A DNA stretch of 64,000 nt from contig NZ_MTAV01000027.1 of NCBI RefSeq assembly GCF_002154695.1, forward strand, positions 1-64,000, given 5' to 3'. The notes beneath the pieces were generated by a model that did not search any database, was not told the DNA's origin, and saw only the letters and a list, made by a program, of their open reading frames with translations. The DNA is from Nostoc sp. T09. Lineage in GTDB: Bacteria; Cyanobacteriota; Cyanobacteriia; Cyanobacteriales; Nostocaceae. Positions 17,909 through 26,178 of the stretch are shown in pieces; positions within the stretch are counted from its first letter, which is position 1; each line of letters starts with the position of its first letter. A program made the translations under genes and the position numbers.

Positions 17909-18841
17909 ATGCTTGCTGGGGTGCGAACAATGCCAGAAGAGAAAATCTTAACTGTTGATTTTGCTCAACGAGATGCTTGTTCAGAAATTCTACCGCGATC
18001 GCCCCTGCTATCGAGTTACGATGCCAACTGGGATGGTGTTCGCCTAGATCATCATCGACAGCCTGGCTATGAAACCCCCGAACACTACTGCCAACAGCAT
18101 ATTATTACTATTAGCCTAGACCAAAGTGTCCACAAGACTGAGCGGGTTTTTAACGGCAGGCTTCAGAGTGAGCGCATCGGCTATGGAGATGTGGTCATAC
18201 TTCCAGTAAATACCAATCACTTATCACGTTGGGAATTAGAAGCAGAATTTTTAGTCATTAGCCTGGAACCCGCTTTGTTTACTCGTGCTGCTTTTGAGGC
18301 AGGAGATCTACAAAGTTTCGAGATTGTACCACGCTATGCGGCACCAGATCCCTTAATTCAACAGATTGGGCTGGCACTTCAGTCAGAGCTTAAATCAGAT
18401 GGCATGGGTAGTCGTATTTACATAGAATCTCTCACAACTACACTCTGCATTCACTTGCTCAAACATTACTCTGTATCCAATGAGACAATTACGACCTACT
18501 CTCAAGCGCAAGGTCTTTCACAACTGAAATTGCGCAAAGCCATCTCATATATTCAAGAAAATCTAGAGCAAGATTTAACCTTAGCTGAGATTTCAGCAGT
18601 GGTGGGAATGAGTATGTATCATTTTTCCCGGTTATTTAAACAGTCAACGGGTTTTGCTCCTCATCAGTATGTGATGAATTGCAGAATTGAAAAAGCAAAA
18701 AAGCTCTTAACTCGCACTGAACAAACTATAGATCAAATCTGCCAGCAAGTAGGTTTCCAGAATCAAAGCCACTTCACAAATGTTTTCCGCAAATTGATGG
18801 GTACAACGCCTAGAGTCTATAGAGAAAAAGTAAAAATTTAA
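17909..18841 (+). CDS. AraC family transcriptional regulator
   Basis: A 310-residue regulator. The N-terminal 190 residues are a cupin-like sensing domain (HIITISLDQSVHK, GYGDVVILPVNTNHLSRW). The C-terminal 100 residues are the double helix-turn-helix of the AraC/XylS family: first helix unit LTLAEISAVVGMSMYHFSRLFK, second IDQICQQVGFQNQSHFTNVF, then the closing RKLMGTTPRVYRE. Such cyanobacterial AraC proteins often control siderophore, stress or catabolic genes; the target here is not evident. The start at 17909 and the Met at 17930 (MPEEKIL) are both possible. Its promoter shares the spacer with the divergent DCC gene, and similar TTACCTATAC and GGTAAGTATA words there could be binding sites, though this is speculative. 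Confidence 0.9.
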   Translation: MLAGVRTMPEEKILTVDFAQRDACSEILPRSPLLSSYDANWDGVRLDHHRQPGYETPEHYCQQHIITISLDQSVHKTERVFNGRLQSERIGYGDVVILPVNTNHLSRWELEAEFLVISLEPALFTRAAFEAGDLQSFEIVPRYAAPDPLIQQIGLALQSELKSDGMGSRIYIESLTTTLCIHLLKHYSVSNETITTYSQAQGLSQLKLRKAISYIQENLEQDLTLAEISAVVGMSMYHFSRLFKQSTGFAPHQYVMNCRIEKAKKLLTRTEQTIDQICQQVGFQNQSHFTNVFRKLMGTTPRVYREKVKI

Positions 18842-18996
18842 TGGGGAAATTTACCAAAAATAAGCGTTAGCTGCCGGATTTCAAATACACTTAGTTAAGC
18901 CTATAAAAACAGAGGCATTATTAATGCAATATCAGAAGTTTTAGCTACAGCAGCCTTAGAATATAGTTATATTTCTATACAAAATTAAATTTATTT

Positions 18997-19878
18997 ATGC
19001 AAATAAATCAAGTAAGAAAAGCGGTAATTCCGGCTGCTGGCTTTGGTACTAGATTATTTCCTGCTACTAAAGTTGTCAAAAAAGAACTTTTCCCAATTAT
19101 TGACCGAGATGGGAGAGCTAAACCCGTAATCTTAGCAATTGTAGAAGAAGCAATTAGCGCGGGTATTACAGAAGTAGGCATTGTTGTACAACCTGATGAT
19201 CTAGGAGTTTTTGCAGATTTATTTAAAAATCCACCCACACCAGAACTTTGGCAAAAGCTTTCGTCGTCCAATCAAGAATATAGTGAATATCTGCAAGAAT
19301 TGGGTAAGAAAGTTGTGCTATTAACCCAACAACAACAAGAAGGATATGGTCATGCAGTATTTTGTGCTAAAGAATGGGTACAAAACGAGCCATTTCTGTT
19401 AATGTTGGGCGATCATGTTTATAAATCTGATATTAATAAATCTTGTGCGCAACAAATTGTTGAACTTTATGCACAAGTTAATCAAAGTGTAATCAGTTTA
19501 ACTACAATGCCAGCTGCAATCATCGACAAAGCGGGATGTGTAACAGGACTGTGGCAAGAGTTCAATTCGCTGTTGACAATAACACAACTGGCAGAAAAAC
19601 CCAGTATTGATTATGCACGCCAGCATCTACAAGTAGAAGGCATGGCAGAAGATGAATTCTTATGTGTATTTGGTTTATATGTATTGACACCAAAAATTTT
19701 TGATTATTTGGCAGACAGCATTCAGAAAAATTTCCGCTATCGTGGTGAATTTCAATTAACAACTTGTTTGGATCAATTATGTCAGGCAGAAGGAATGACA
19801 GGTTATGTAATGAAAGGTAAATGTTTTGATACAGGTTTACCAGATACCTATCGTCAGACATTAATTGATTTTAAGTGA
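18997..19878 (+). CDS. UTP-glucose-1-phosphate uridylyltransferase (GalU-like)
   Basis: A 293-residue nucleotidyltransferase that should form UDP-glucose from UTP and glucose 1-phosphate. The N-terminal signature VIPAAGFGTRLFPATKVVKK and ELFPIIDRDGRAKPVI carries the nucleotide-binding Gly-rich loop and the catalytic Lys. GYGHAVFCAKEW, FLLMLGDHVYK (metal Asp) and the closing GKCFDTGLPDTYRQT are also characteristic. It differs from textbook GalU in its PIIDRDGRAKPVILAIVEEA segment and is at the short end of the family, so a related sugar nucleotidyltransferase cannot be ruled out. UDP-glucose would feed exopolysaccharide, glycolipid or sucrose synthesis. It stands alone with no sugar genes adjoining. 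Confidence 0.85.
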   Translation: MQINQVRKAVIPAAGFGTRLFPATKVVKKELFPIIDRDGRAKPVILAIVEEAISAGITEVGIVVQPDDLGVFADLFKNPPTPELWQKLSSSNQEYSEYLQELGKKVVLLTQQQQEGYGHAVFCAKEWVQNEPFLLMLGDHVYKSDINKSCAQQIVELYAQVNQSVISLTTMPAAIIDKAGCVTGLWQEFNSLLTITQLAEKPSIDYARQHLQVEGMAEDEFLCVFGLYVLTPKIFDYLADSIQKNFRYRGEFQLTTCLDQLCQAEGMTGYVMKGKCFDTGLPDTYRQTLIDFK

Positions 19879-19957
19879 GATTCAGATTGTATAGCTCTCC
19901 TCTTCCAAAGTGAAAGCTTGTGGATATGGCAGCAATATTTTGATATTGTTAGCAAAA

Positions 19958-20246
19958 ACTGACTACATCGATTTATTTTGGTTGCACGCTTGGGATTTTA
20001 CTACACCTGTAGAGGAAGTTATGCGATCGCTTGATGATATGGTTCGTCAAGGTAAGCTCGTAAGCTCAGTCAGTTTCAAGATAACTTAGCGGCTTTGGAT
20101 GTCACTTTATCACCAGAACATCTGCATCGCCTGAATGAAGTTAGTCAATTGAGCTTGGTTTCCCCCATGATTTCTTGCAGAATGATATAATCCGCGATCG
20201 CCTTTTTGGTGGCACATTTAGTGCTCTAGATAACTATAGAGCCTGA
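19958..20246 (+). pseudogene. Aldo/keto reductase remnant
   Basis: Two pieces of an aldo/keto reductase remain. From 19958 the plus strand reads TDYIDLFWLHAWDFTTPVEE then VMRSLDDMVRQGKLV, the conserved barrel segment with the substrate-pocket WLHAWD. After a large internal deletion, DNLAALDVTLSPEHLHRLNE appears in another frame. A further shift near 20158 restores GFPHDFLQNDIIRDRLFGG and FSALDNYRA before a stop at 20244. The first and last thirds of the gene and most of the NADPH site are missing, so it cannot make a working enzyme. Confidence 0.85.
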
Positions 20247-20374
20247 GTGAGCTATTTTGCTTATGAAGAAGATAATAACTGATGGATGCCGAAATTCCCT
20301 CTATCTCTAGGAAGTTCCAAAGACTAAGGCAATATTTGTAGACTTATTGTGATGATCCAAGCAGATACAACATC

Positions 20375-20944
20375 ATGAGCGACAATAAACTTGCATCTCG
20401 TCTTTTTCCCACCCGCATTGATATTCCTGCCGAAGCGCGATCGCAAATCGTGGTACTTCTCAATCAAACACTAGCAGCCACTTTAGACTTGAAAACCCAA
20501 GTAAAACAGGCCCATTGGAACGTTAAAGGCACTGATTTCTACCAGCTGCATGAATTGTTTGATGAAATTGCTACTGAACTTGAAGAATACGTCGATATGG
20601 TTGCTGAACGCGTTACCGCTTTAGGTGGCTACGCTGTAGGAACAGCCCGCGCCGCAGCTAGCAATTCAATTTTGCCAGAATATCCTTTTGAGATTTTAGA
20701 TGGTAAAGACCATGTGACCGCTTTGGCAGATCGCTTTGCACCTTATGCTAAACATCTCCGGGAAGCGATCGCCAAAACCGATGACTTGGGCGATCTTGAC
20801 ACTGCTGACCTTTATACTGAAGTTTCTCGCACCATTGATAAACGTCTGTGGTTCTTAGAGGCGCATCTCCAAGTAGCAGAAATCAAAGGCGAGAATGGCG
20901 CATCTACTGTGAAAGCAACTAAACAGCCGGTTGGTGTGAAGTAA
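20375..20944 (+). CDS. dps: Dps family DNA-binding ferritin-like protein
   Basis: A 189-residue mini-ferritin that would oxidise and store iron using peroxide, protecting DNA. The ferroxidase residues are visible with correct spacing: His47 (QAHWNVKG), His59 (QLHELFDE), Asp74 and Glu78 (EYVDMVAERV). The four-helix region spans residues 25-170. The C-terminus has a short basic tail (VKATKQPVGVK) and the N-terminus another (NKLASRLFPTR), either of which could touch DNA. Cyanobacteria usually have several Dps paralogues; this is the longer kind. A likely terminator follows at 21073-21107, so it seems to be a single-gene unit. Confidence 0.93.
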   Translation: MSDNKLASRLFPTRIDIPAEARSQIVVLLNQTLAATLDLKTQVKQAHWNVKGTDFYQLHELFDEIATELEEYVDMVAERVTALGGYAVGTARAAASNSILPEYPFEILDGKDHVTALADRFAPYAKHLREAIAKTDDLGDLDTADLYTEVSRTIDKRLWFLEAHLQVAEIKGENGASTVKATKQPVGVK

Positions 20945-21072
20945 GAACTTTTGAGATTTTCACTTCTAGCAGTCCTATCTGATTTGTCAAATCTTCGTAG
21001 GTAGGGCATTGCCCAGGGTATGATTAATTATTCACAAATGATCTAGGATTGCTATAACAGTAACCTTTTGGT

Positions 21073-21107
21073 AAGTACGTCACTTTTAAGTGCGTACTTT
21101 TCATTTT
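21073..21107 (+). terminator. Likely rho-independent terminator after dps
   Basis: AAGTACGTCACTT pairs with AAGTGCGTACTT with one bulged base and a very short loop, followed by TTTTCATTTTG. It lies about 130 bases after the dps stop codon. The spacing is longer than usual, but no gene intervenes. Confidence 0.55.
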
Positions 21108-21371
21108 GTATTTAAATACATTACTATTTAAATAGTTCAAAAATAAATTTAATACTAAGTTGCGTTCAATGAGCACAATCAAAATGCAAAAGAGCACAGA
21201 GCAAGTAATCAACACAGAAAATTAGCTGTTTAAATGCAACTTAATTAGTAATTCACTGAAACTTAATATTTAAGTTCACCTGTTAGGCAATAAAAGCTGG
21301 AAATAATGATTGCTTAACTTACAGTACTCAATTTGTGAATCAAAAAAATCAACTAAAAACGAGGTAGATTC
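21108..21371. other. AT-rich leader upstream of pirin gene
   Basis: This AT-rich spacer should hold the promoter of the pirin gene. GAGGTAG stands nine bases before the ATG at 21372 and is a good ribosome binding site. No RNA gene or repeat was recognised. Confidence 0.35.
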
Positions 21372-22088
21372 ATGTCTCAAAATACCAAAACTCTCCTAAT
21401 TCATGACAGCAACTCACGCGGTCATACTAAAATTAGTTGGCTCAACAGTTACCACACGTTTTCCTTTGGTAATTTTTACGATCCCAACTACATGGGATTT
21501 CGCTCTTTACGAGTGATCAACGATGATACAGTTGTTCCTGGTGCTGGCTTTGGAACCCACGGTCATCGAGATATGGAAATCCTTACTTATGTGTTATCAG
21601 GCGCTTTAGAGCATAAAGATAGCCTAGGCACAGGTTCGGTGATTCGTCCCGGTGACGCACAGATTATGAGTGCTGGTACTGGTATTACCCACAGTGAATA
21701 TAATCATTCGCAAACTGAGCCAGTTCACTTTCTGCAAATCTGGATGATACCTAACAAGCTAGGATTAGCGCCAAGGTACGACCAAAAAACCTTTCCGCCA
21801 GAAGAGAAGCTTGGCAAACTACGTTTAATTGCTGCTAAAGATGGGCGTGATGGCGCTGTGACAGTTCATCAAGATCTCGATCTGTACGCATCTATTCTGG
21901 AAAAGGGTGATGTTGTTAATTATGAGGTCAAGAGCGATCGCTATGCCTGGTTACACGTAGCTCAAGGTGTCGCAACTCTCAATGGCGCGGAACTCAAAGC
22001 AGGCGATGGCGTACAAATCAGCGGCGAAGAAAAACTTGAAATCAGCACAAACGCCAGTGCAGAAATCTTGTTGTTTGATTTAGCTTAA
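21372..22088 (+). CDS. Pirin family protein (bicupin)
   Basis: A 238-residue two-cupin protein. The first cupin carries the metal ligands in GFGTHGHRDMEILTYVLSG (two His) and GTGITHSEYNHS (His and Glu), and ALEHKDSLGTGSVIRPGDAQ is the pirin consensus. Bacterial pirins are metal-dependent; some have quercetinase activity and others interact with metabolic enzymes, so the role cannot be fixed. The length is typical of the shorter YhaK/YhhW-like group. GAGGTAG upstream supports the chosen start. A strong terminator at 22164-22195 closes the transcript. Confidence 0.9.
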   Translation: MSQNTKTLLIHDSNSRGHTKISWLNSYHTFSFGNFYDPNYMGFRSLRVINDDTVVPGAGFGTHGHRDMEILTYVLSGALEHKDSLGTGSVIRPGDAQIMSAGTGITHSEYNHSQTEPVHFLQIWMIPNKLGLAPRYDQKTFPPEEKLGKLRLIAAKDGRDGAVTVHQDLDLYASILEKGDVVNYEVKSDRYAWLHVAQGVATLNGAELKAGDGVQISGEEKLEISTNASAEILLFDLA

Positions 22089-22163
22089 TCGCTAGTTGGG
22101 ACGCTACAAGGCAGTAGATTTTAGGTTGACTGCGTTCTAGAAGACAATACGCTCGCTTAATTG

Positions 22164-22195
22164 GCTCTGTGAATTATTCACAGAGCTATTTTTTT
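22164..22195 (+). terminator. Rho-independent terminator after the pirin gene
   Basis: GCTCTGTGAAT (22164-22174) and ATTCACAGAGC (22176-22186) form a perfect 11-base stem, followed by TATTTTTTT. It lies 76 bases after the pirin stop codon. This is one of the clearest terminators in the window. Confidence 0.85.
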
Positions 22196-22348
22196 GAAAG
22201 ATTAAGTTGCTTTAAGATATAAGGAGTTTTATTAAAGAATTTAAAAGAAACCTTAAGTTAATTCCTTTATCTATCTAGGGTAAGAAGTAATTAGTTCACA
22301 AATTTTAGAAATTAGAGTAAAGAGGAGCAGTTTATATATCATACTATA

Positions 22349-22585
22349 ATGACTTATTTTAAAGATAGATACAAATCGTTACCGAAAGAACAGCAATTTT
22401 GGCACACAGAATTAGTTAGATATGGCGTAGACTACCATCAAGCTGCTAAAGTCGCTAAGATTTTAGCCGATAAAAAGCCAGATGAGCTTTTGAGCGAGGA
22501 AGAGATCAGGCTGACTAAAGAAGTTTGTGAAGTTTGGTTAAGACAACGCAACCGTTTGGCCTCCATTTCCAGGGCACTTGAGTAA
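22349..22585 (+). CDS. Small conserved-type hypothetical protein
   Basis: A 78-residue charged, helical protein (KSLPKEQQFWHTELVRYGVD, HQAAKVAKILADKKPDELL). AGAGGAG stands upstream, though about 20 bases from the ATG, a long spacing. I do not recognise the family. The predicted fold is two or three helices with no membrane segment and no Cys. It stands alone between a terminator and a convergent membrane-protein gene. Codon use and length look genuine, so it is likely a real small protein. Confidence 0.65.
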   Translation: MTYFKDRYKSLPKEQQFWHTELVRYGVDYHQAAKVAKILADKKPDELLSEEEIRLTKEVCEVWLRQRNRLASISRALE

Positions 22586-22749
22586 GATTCTCTTTTGAGA
22601 AAGACTTATAGGTGAGGCGGACGCGGGGACGCAAAGAGATTCTAATAATAGATGTGAGTCTGGGAAAAATCAGGGTAATTTACAGTTTAAATGGCAAAAT
22701 TTGGAGATTTAATCAGGGTGATATATCGCTAGCACTTTATAGCTGACTA

Positions 22750-23178
22750 CTACTCAGGTATGATTGGACTCATTGGGTTTAAAGGGGCGGTAAAGACATA
22801 ATATATGACACCTGAACCCAAAATCATAATAGCAAGGCTGAAAAGGAGTACCCAGCGGTCTGTCGGTTCGTAAGTATCTTCTTCAATATCACGACGAACG
22901 GCGAAATAGTGGCCAGTGGAAAGCCACACCGTGATTAAACCGACTAGGGAGAACACCAAGCCTAACTTCCAACCATTACCAGGATGAGGTAACAAAGGTA
23001 CTTGAAAGGCGCGCAGACGGACGATAACAACACCAAAACCTAAAAGAGCGATCGCGGTTCGCATCCAAGCAAGGTAAGTGCGCTCGTTAGCTAGGTGATC
23101 CCGGATGCGTGACGGATTTAGTCTACCCGGCTTTTTTTTCTCTTCAACTTCTTCACTACTTTTTGACTTTAACTGCAT
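22750..23178 (-). CDS. DUF202/YidH family inner membrane protein
   Basis: A membrane protein of the YidH/DUF202 group. The hallmark RIRDHLANERTYLAWMRTAI is followed by a first membrane helix (ALLGFGVVIV) and two more (GLVFSLVGLITVWLSTG and WVLLFSLAIMILGSGVIYYV). Function in bacteria is unknown. I chose the Met at 23178 (MQLKSKSS) because GAGG lies about nine bases upstream and it gives the usual length of about 140. The same frame is open back to 23307, but the extra 43 residues are not typical of the family. Pairs of DUF202 proteins are common, but here it is single. Confidence 0.8.
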   Translation of the reverse strand: MQLKSKSSEEVEEKKKPGRLNPSRIRDHLANERTYLAWMRTAIALLGFGVVIVRLRAFQVPLLPHPGNGWKLGLVFSLVGLITVWLSTGHYFAVRRDIEEDTYEPTDRWVLLFSLAIMILGSGVIYYVFTAPLNPMSPIIPE

Positions 23179-23426
23179 CAATAACGCCCTCATCCCCAAA
23201 AAGAATCTTCTCCAAAAAATGCCAAAATAATAGCAAATCTCCTTGTAGGTAATTTGCATTTTGTGCGATAGTCGCACCGCCAAAATATTCTTGATTTGCT
23301 TGGGCATTTCTTTTAACCTTATTTTAATGCAGATATATAGATAAAATCAAGCCTAAACATTGTTTCATCCCTGGAAAAATTCAAAGTTTAAAAAATCAAT
23401 TTTGAATTATCCCCAAGGAGGTTGAC

Positions 23427-23510
23427 ATGATTACATACCCAAATAAAACAGCCAAAGGTAGAGAGCGTTTCACCTGTGCTTTCTCTACTTTTGGCTGCAA
23501 CTCTATTTAA
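23427..23510 (+). CDS. Candidate 27-residue small peptide with strong Shine-Dalgarno
   Basis: CCCCAAGGAGGTTGAC precedes this ATG, and AAGGAGG is one of the two best ribosome binding sites in the window. The frame encodes MITYPNKTAKGRERF followed by TCAFSTFGCNSI and TAA. The C-terminal half has two Cys seven residues apart among Ser, Thr and Phe, and the N-terminal half is basic. The reading frame overlaps a stem-loop that may also end the opposite-strand gene, so an alternative is that the region is only a terminator. No family is recognised. Confidence 0.4.
   Translation: MITYPNKTAKGRERFTCAFSTFGCNSI
23440..23496 (-). terminator. Stem-loop downstream of the secreted protein gene
   Basis: AGCCAAAGGTAGAGA (23450-23464) and TCTCTACTTTTGGCT (23482-23496) pair over 15 bases with one wobble. 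On the minus strand the stem is followed by GTTTTATTTGGG. It lies 55 bases beyond the stop of the gene ending at 23551, so it probably terminates that transcript. It sits inside the plus-strand small open frame. Confidence 0.6.
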
Positions 23511-23550
23511 ATTGAGAAAGTTTATGCAAACCGCGATCGCTCGCTATACC

Positions 23551-24210
23551 TCAAGAGTTTTCGCTAGTAGGCACATTAGGAACGCGTGTATCTATAAACG
23601 CCTGAGATACGTTAGGGATAAACCACTTCACTTCCTTAGCTTTGACTACTTTAGCGTTAGGAACATTCAATTCAATTGCGGCAGTATCGGGATTAGTTTT
23701 AATCACTAAGTGGCTACCATCAGCTATCTTGACAGCAACTGGTCCTGGGGATTCTTTAGCTTGTCCATCACTACTCGAACTGGCAATTGTGGCATCGTTC
23801 GGAAGATAGAAGCCATCACAATCCCATTCATTTCTAGTAGACTGACCATCTGCTAAAAAATACAAGCCATTGTCGTATAAAGCATCATCATCCTGTTCTT
23901 GACTTGGGTCTTTACCGTAGACAGCTATGGTTTTACCTGTTTGATTAGTGCATTGACCCCAGTTAATACCTGTTTCTAAAGCATATTTTTGAAAGGTTAA
24001 TTCATCAATTTTTTGCTGAATTTCTTCTGGAGTGACAGTCTCGTTGAGGGTTTTTGCTTCTTTTGCTTTAGAAAGTGCTTTAATCGCTTTTGTAACTTCT
24101 ACATAGTCAGGGTTCTTGCTGACTTTTGGTTTATCAGCAAAGGAAGGTTGAGCAAAAGCGAAATTTAGCAAAATCATCAAGACAACTAACAGAGATTTGA
24201 AAAGATTCAT
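23551..24210 (-). CDS. Secreted hypothetical protein
   Basis: A 219-residue exported protein. The signal peptide (FKSLLVVLMILLNFAFAQPS) is clear, with likely cleavage after SFA near residue 26. A helical, charged segment follows (KAIKALSKAKEAKTLNETVT), then a domain with two Cys (WGQCTNQTGK and EWDCDGFYLP) that could form a disulfide. Asp- and Ser-rich parts suggest a soluble periplasmic or extracellular protein. I do not recognise the family. AAAGGA stands upstream of the ATG. It is transcribed toward the DUF202 gene and appears to have its own terminator. Confidence 0.75.
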   Translation of the reverse strand: MNLFKSLLVVLMILLNFAFAQPSFADKPKVSKNPDYVEVTKAIKALSKAKEAKTLNETVTPEEIQQKIDELTFQKYALETGINWGQCTNQTGKTIAVYGKDPSQEQDDDALYDNGLYFLADGQSTRNEWDCDGFYLPNDATIASSSSDGQAKESPGPVAVKIADGSHLVIKTNPDTAAIELNVPNAKVVKAKEVKWFIPNVSQAFIDTRVPNVPTSENS

Positions 24211-24740
24211 AAGTTCTATCCTTTGGGAAGTACTAGCTTTTTTGAGAAAATCTTAATGTACAGTCTGTTAACTAATTAAACTTTTATCCTCTTTAGTTAA
24301 TGGCTGATTATGCATAACTAAAATCATCGATAAAAAATAGCATAGCAATTACAGAAATCAGAATAAAAGTAACATTTTCATTGATACAAGACACGAGGCA
24401 CAAAATTATTGCCGTGTTCAGTCAAAAAATGGGCGATCGCTGTCGCTATAGCTGACGTGAATAGCTTCAATGGCTCACTTGCCGTATATTTTGGGATAAC
24501 GTCGTTTTTGACATACACAATCTCCTATAACTGCTGAGCGATCGCGTCATATCGCGATCAACGTATCGCTACTTCGCTCGATGGGAATTTGCAAACTTTG
24601 CCTCAGTTGCTTGGGCCCGGCGTCCAAGGCTTTGATTTATACTTTAGGCAAACTAAACGATAGGGTCAAATGCTTTTTTTTGTCAAAATGATAAATACAA
24701 GTGATTAAAAATTTGACATTACATTTTAGGGATAGTTGAC
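24211..24740. other. Intergenic region between divergent genes
   Basis: About 530 bases separate the secreted-protein gene from the LysR gene. It includes HIP1-rich sequence near 24434 and 24540 and a GC-rich patch near 24610. On the minus strand a 15-codon frame at 24467-24514 has AGGAG upstream; shifting frame by one base gives CQKRRYPKIYGK, so it may be the eroded start of a lost gene. LysR-type regulators usually bind just upstream of their own gene, so operators may lie at 24650-24740. Confidence 0.35.
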
Positions 24741-25715
24741 ATGGCAGGCATGACGCTCGATCAGCTACGCATCTTTCTGGCTGTGGCGGAGAATCTACAC
24801 TTTACTCGTGCAGCAGAAGAGCTTTATATTACTCAGCCTGCTGTCAGTGCTGCGATCCAAAGCTTAGAGCAGGAATACCGAGTCAAGCTGTTTCATCGGA
24901 TTGGTCGCCATATCGAGATTGCGGAGGCTGGAAAGTTACTAAAAGTGGAGGCGCAAAAAATTCTTGACCAAGTTAGCTTGACGGAACGAGGGTTACGGGA
25001 ACTGAACAATCTCCAACGTGGGGAATTAAAACTAGGAGCGAGTTTAACAATCGGTAACTATTGGCTTCCGAGTAAGATTAGCGAGTTTAAAAGCCAATAT
25101 CCTGGCATCTCTGTTAATTGTACACTCGCCAATGCAGAAACAATTGGTGTCGGGACAGCAATGGGACAATTTGATTTGGGTTTGGTGGAAGGAGATGTCA
25201 AGCCAGAACTGCAAAATACGATGGAGTATGAAATCGTAGGAAGCGATCGCTTACAAATTGTTGTGGGCAAAACACACCCTTGGTTTGAGCGTGGCGAAAT
25301 TTATCTAACAGAACTGACTCAAACTCCTTGGGTGATGCGAGAACCGGGTTCTGGAACACAACAAAGATTTGAGGAAGCCTTGCAAAACTGGGGAATCAAT
25401 CTTAGCGAATTGGATGTCATGTTAGTGTTCACCAGTGGTGAGATGGCAAAAGCCGCAGTGGAAAGCGGTGTAGGAGCCACAGGAATTTCCGAGTTAATGG
25501 TAAAAAAAGAAATCTTGCTTGGGACTTTACGTGCAATGCGAGTTATTGATAACAGAGATGGATCTAGTGTAAGTGTAGAAATAGTACGACCCTTTTTCAA
25601 ACTCAAACATCGCCAGCGTTTCCAAACAGCACTCTCAAAAGCTTTTGAACAGATGTTGATTTCATCTCTGGTAGATAATTCATCTCAAAATTCATCAACA
25701 TTTGTCATCAAATAA
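24741..25715 (+). CDS. LysR family transcriptional regulator
   Basis: A 324-residue LysR-type regulator. The N-terminal winged helix-turn-helix is clear (LDQLRIFLAVAENLHFTRAA, LYITQPAVSAAIQSLEQEY). The C-terminal 220 residues are the periplasmic-binding-like effector domain (GELKLGASLTIGNYWLPSKI; GTAMGQFDLGLVEG). It looks related to CysB/CbbR-like proteins, but the effector is unknown. Met4 is an alternative start. It is followed by a terminator and, 460 bases later, by an RND efflux operon on the same strand, which is a reasonable candidate target. Confidence 0.92.
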   Translation: MAGMTLDQLRIFLAVAENLHFTRAAEELYITQPAVSAAIQSLEQEYRVKLFHRIGRHIEIAEAGKLLKVEAQKILDQVSLTERGLRELNNLQRGELKLGASLTIGNYWLPSKISEFKSQYPGISVNCTLANAETIGVGTAMGQFDLGLVEGDVKPELQNTMEYEIVGSDRLQIVVGKTHPWFERGEIYLTELTQTPWVMREPGSGTQQRFEEALQNWGINLSELDVMLVFTSGEMAKAAVESGVGATGISELMVKKEILLGTLRAMRVIDNRDGSSVSVEIVRPFFKLKHRQRFQTALSKAFEQMLISSLVDNSSQNSSTFVIK

Positions 25716-25795
25716 CAACTGTCTTAGCGAGATTGTATATCTTTGAGAATGTTATTGGATATACATTATCAGCAAATAGCTTTCTCAATCAATAC

Positions 25796-25832
25796 CCCTC
25801 CAAATGCTTATTGTTGGAGGGTTTTATATTTT
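25796..25832 (+). terminator. Rho-independent terminator after the LysR gene
   Basis: CCCTCCAA (25796-25803) and TTGGAGGG (25814-25821) form a perfect stem with a ten-base loop, followed by TTTTATATTTTA. It lies 80 bases after the LysR stop, so the regulator and efflux genes are probably separate transcripts. Confidence 0.8.
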
Positions 25833-26178
25833 ATTTACTAAAGTAATTTAAGTGTAAAAAATAAAATTTTAACAGTATATAAACACAATAATAAACTACA
25901 TTTGTTACCACCTATATCTAGGAAGCGATCGCCTGTTAGCAAAAACAGAACATTTTTCGCAAGAATTTAAAAGACAGCCGCATCACCATATTTGTAAACT
26001 GGATTTTAGCACTCACCTTTCGGTAGATTAGCGCAAGTTATAAAGGGAGTATATTTAAGTTGGGATATCACATAATTTTTCATCAAGCCTCATGCTAAAT
26101 CAGTAAATTAAATTTCAATCAACTGTATTTCTTCTAACTCATTAGTAGTTAATTTTTTTTTTAGGTTCTCTGCATACC
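25833..26178. other. Leader and promoter region of the RND efflux operon
   Basis: This AT-rich spacer of about 345 bases contains one HIP1 octamer (25925-25932) and no gene. It should hold the efflux operon promoter and any LysR operators. No clear inverted repeat of the LysR T-N11-A type was confidently identified by eye. Confidence 0.35.

Noticed and set aside
24467-24514. 15-codon minus-strand frame with AGGAG upstream
   Set aside because: Too short to support; it may be the eroded start of a lost gene, since a one-base shift gives a basic protein-like sequence.
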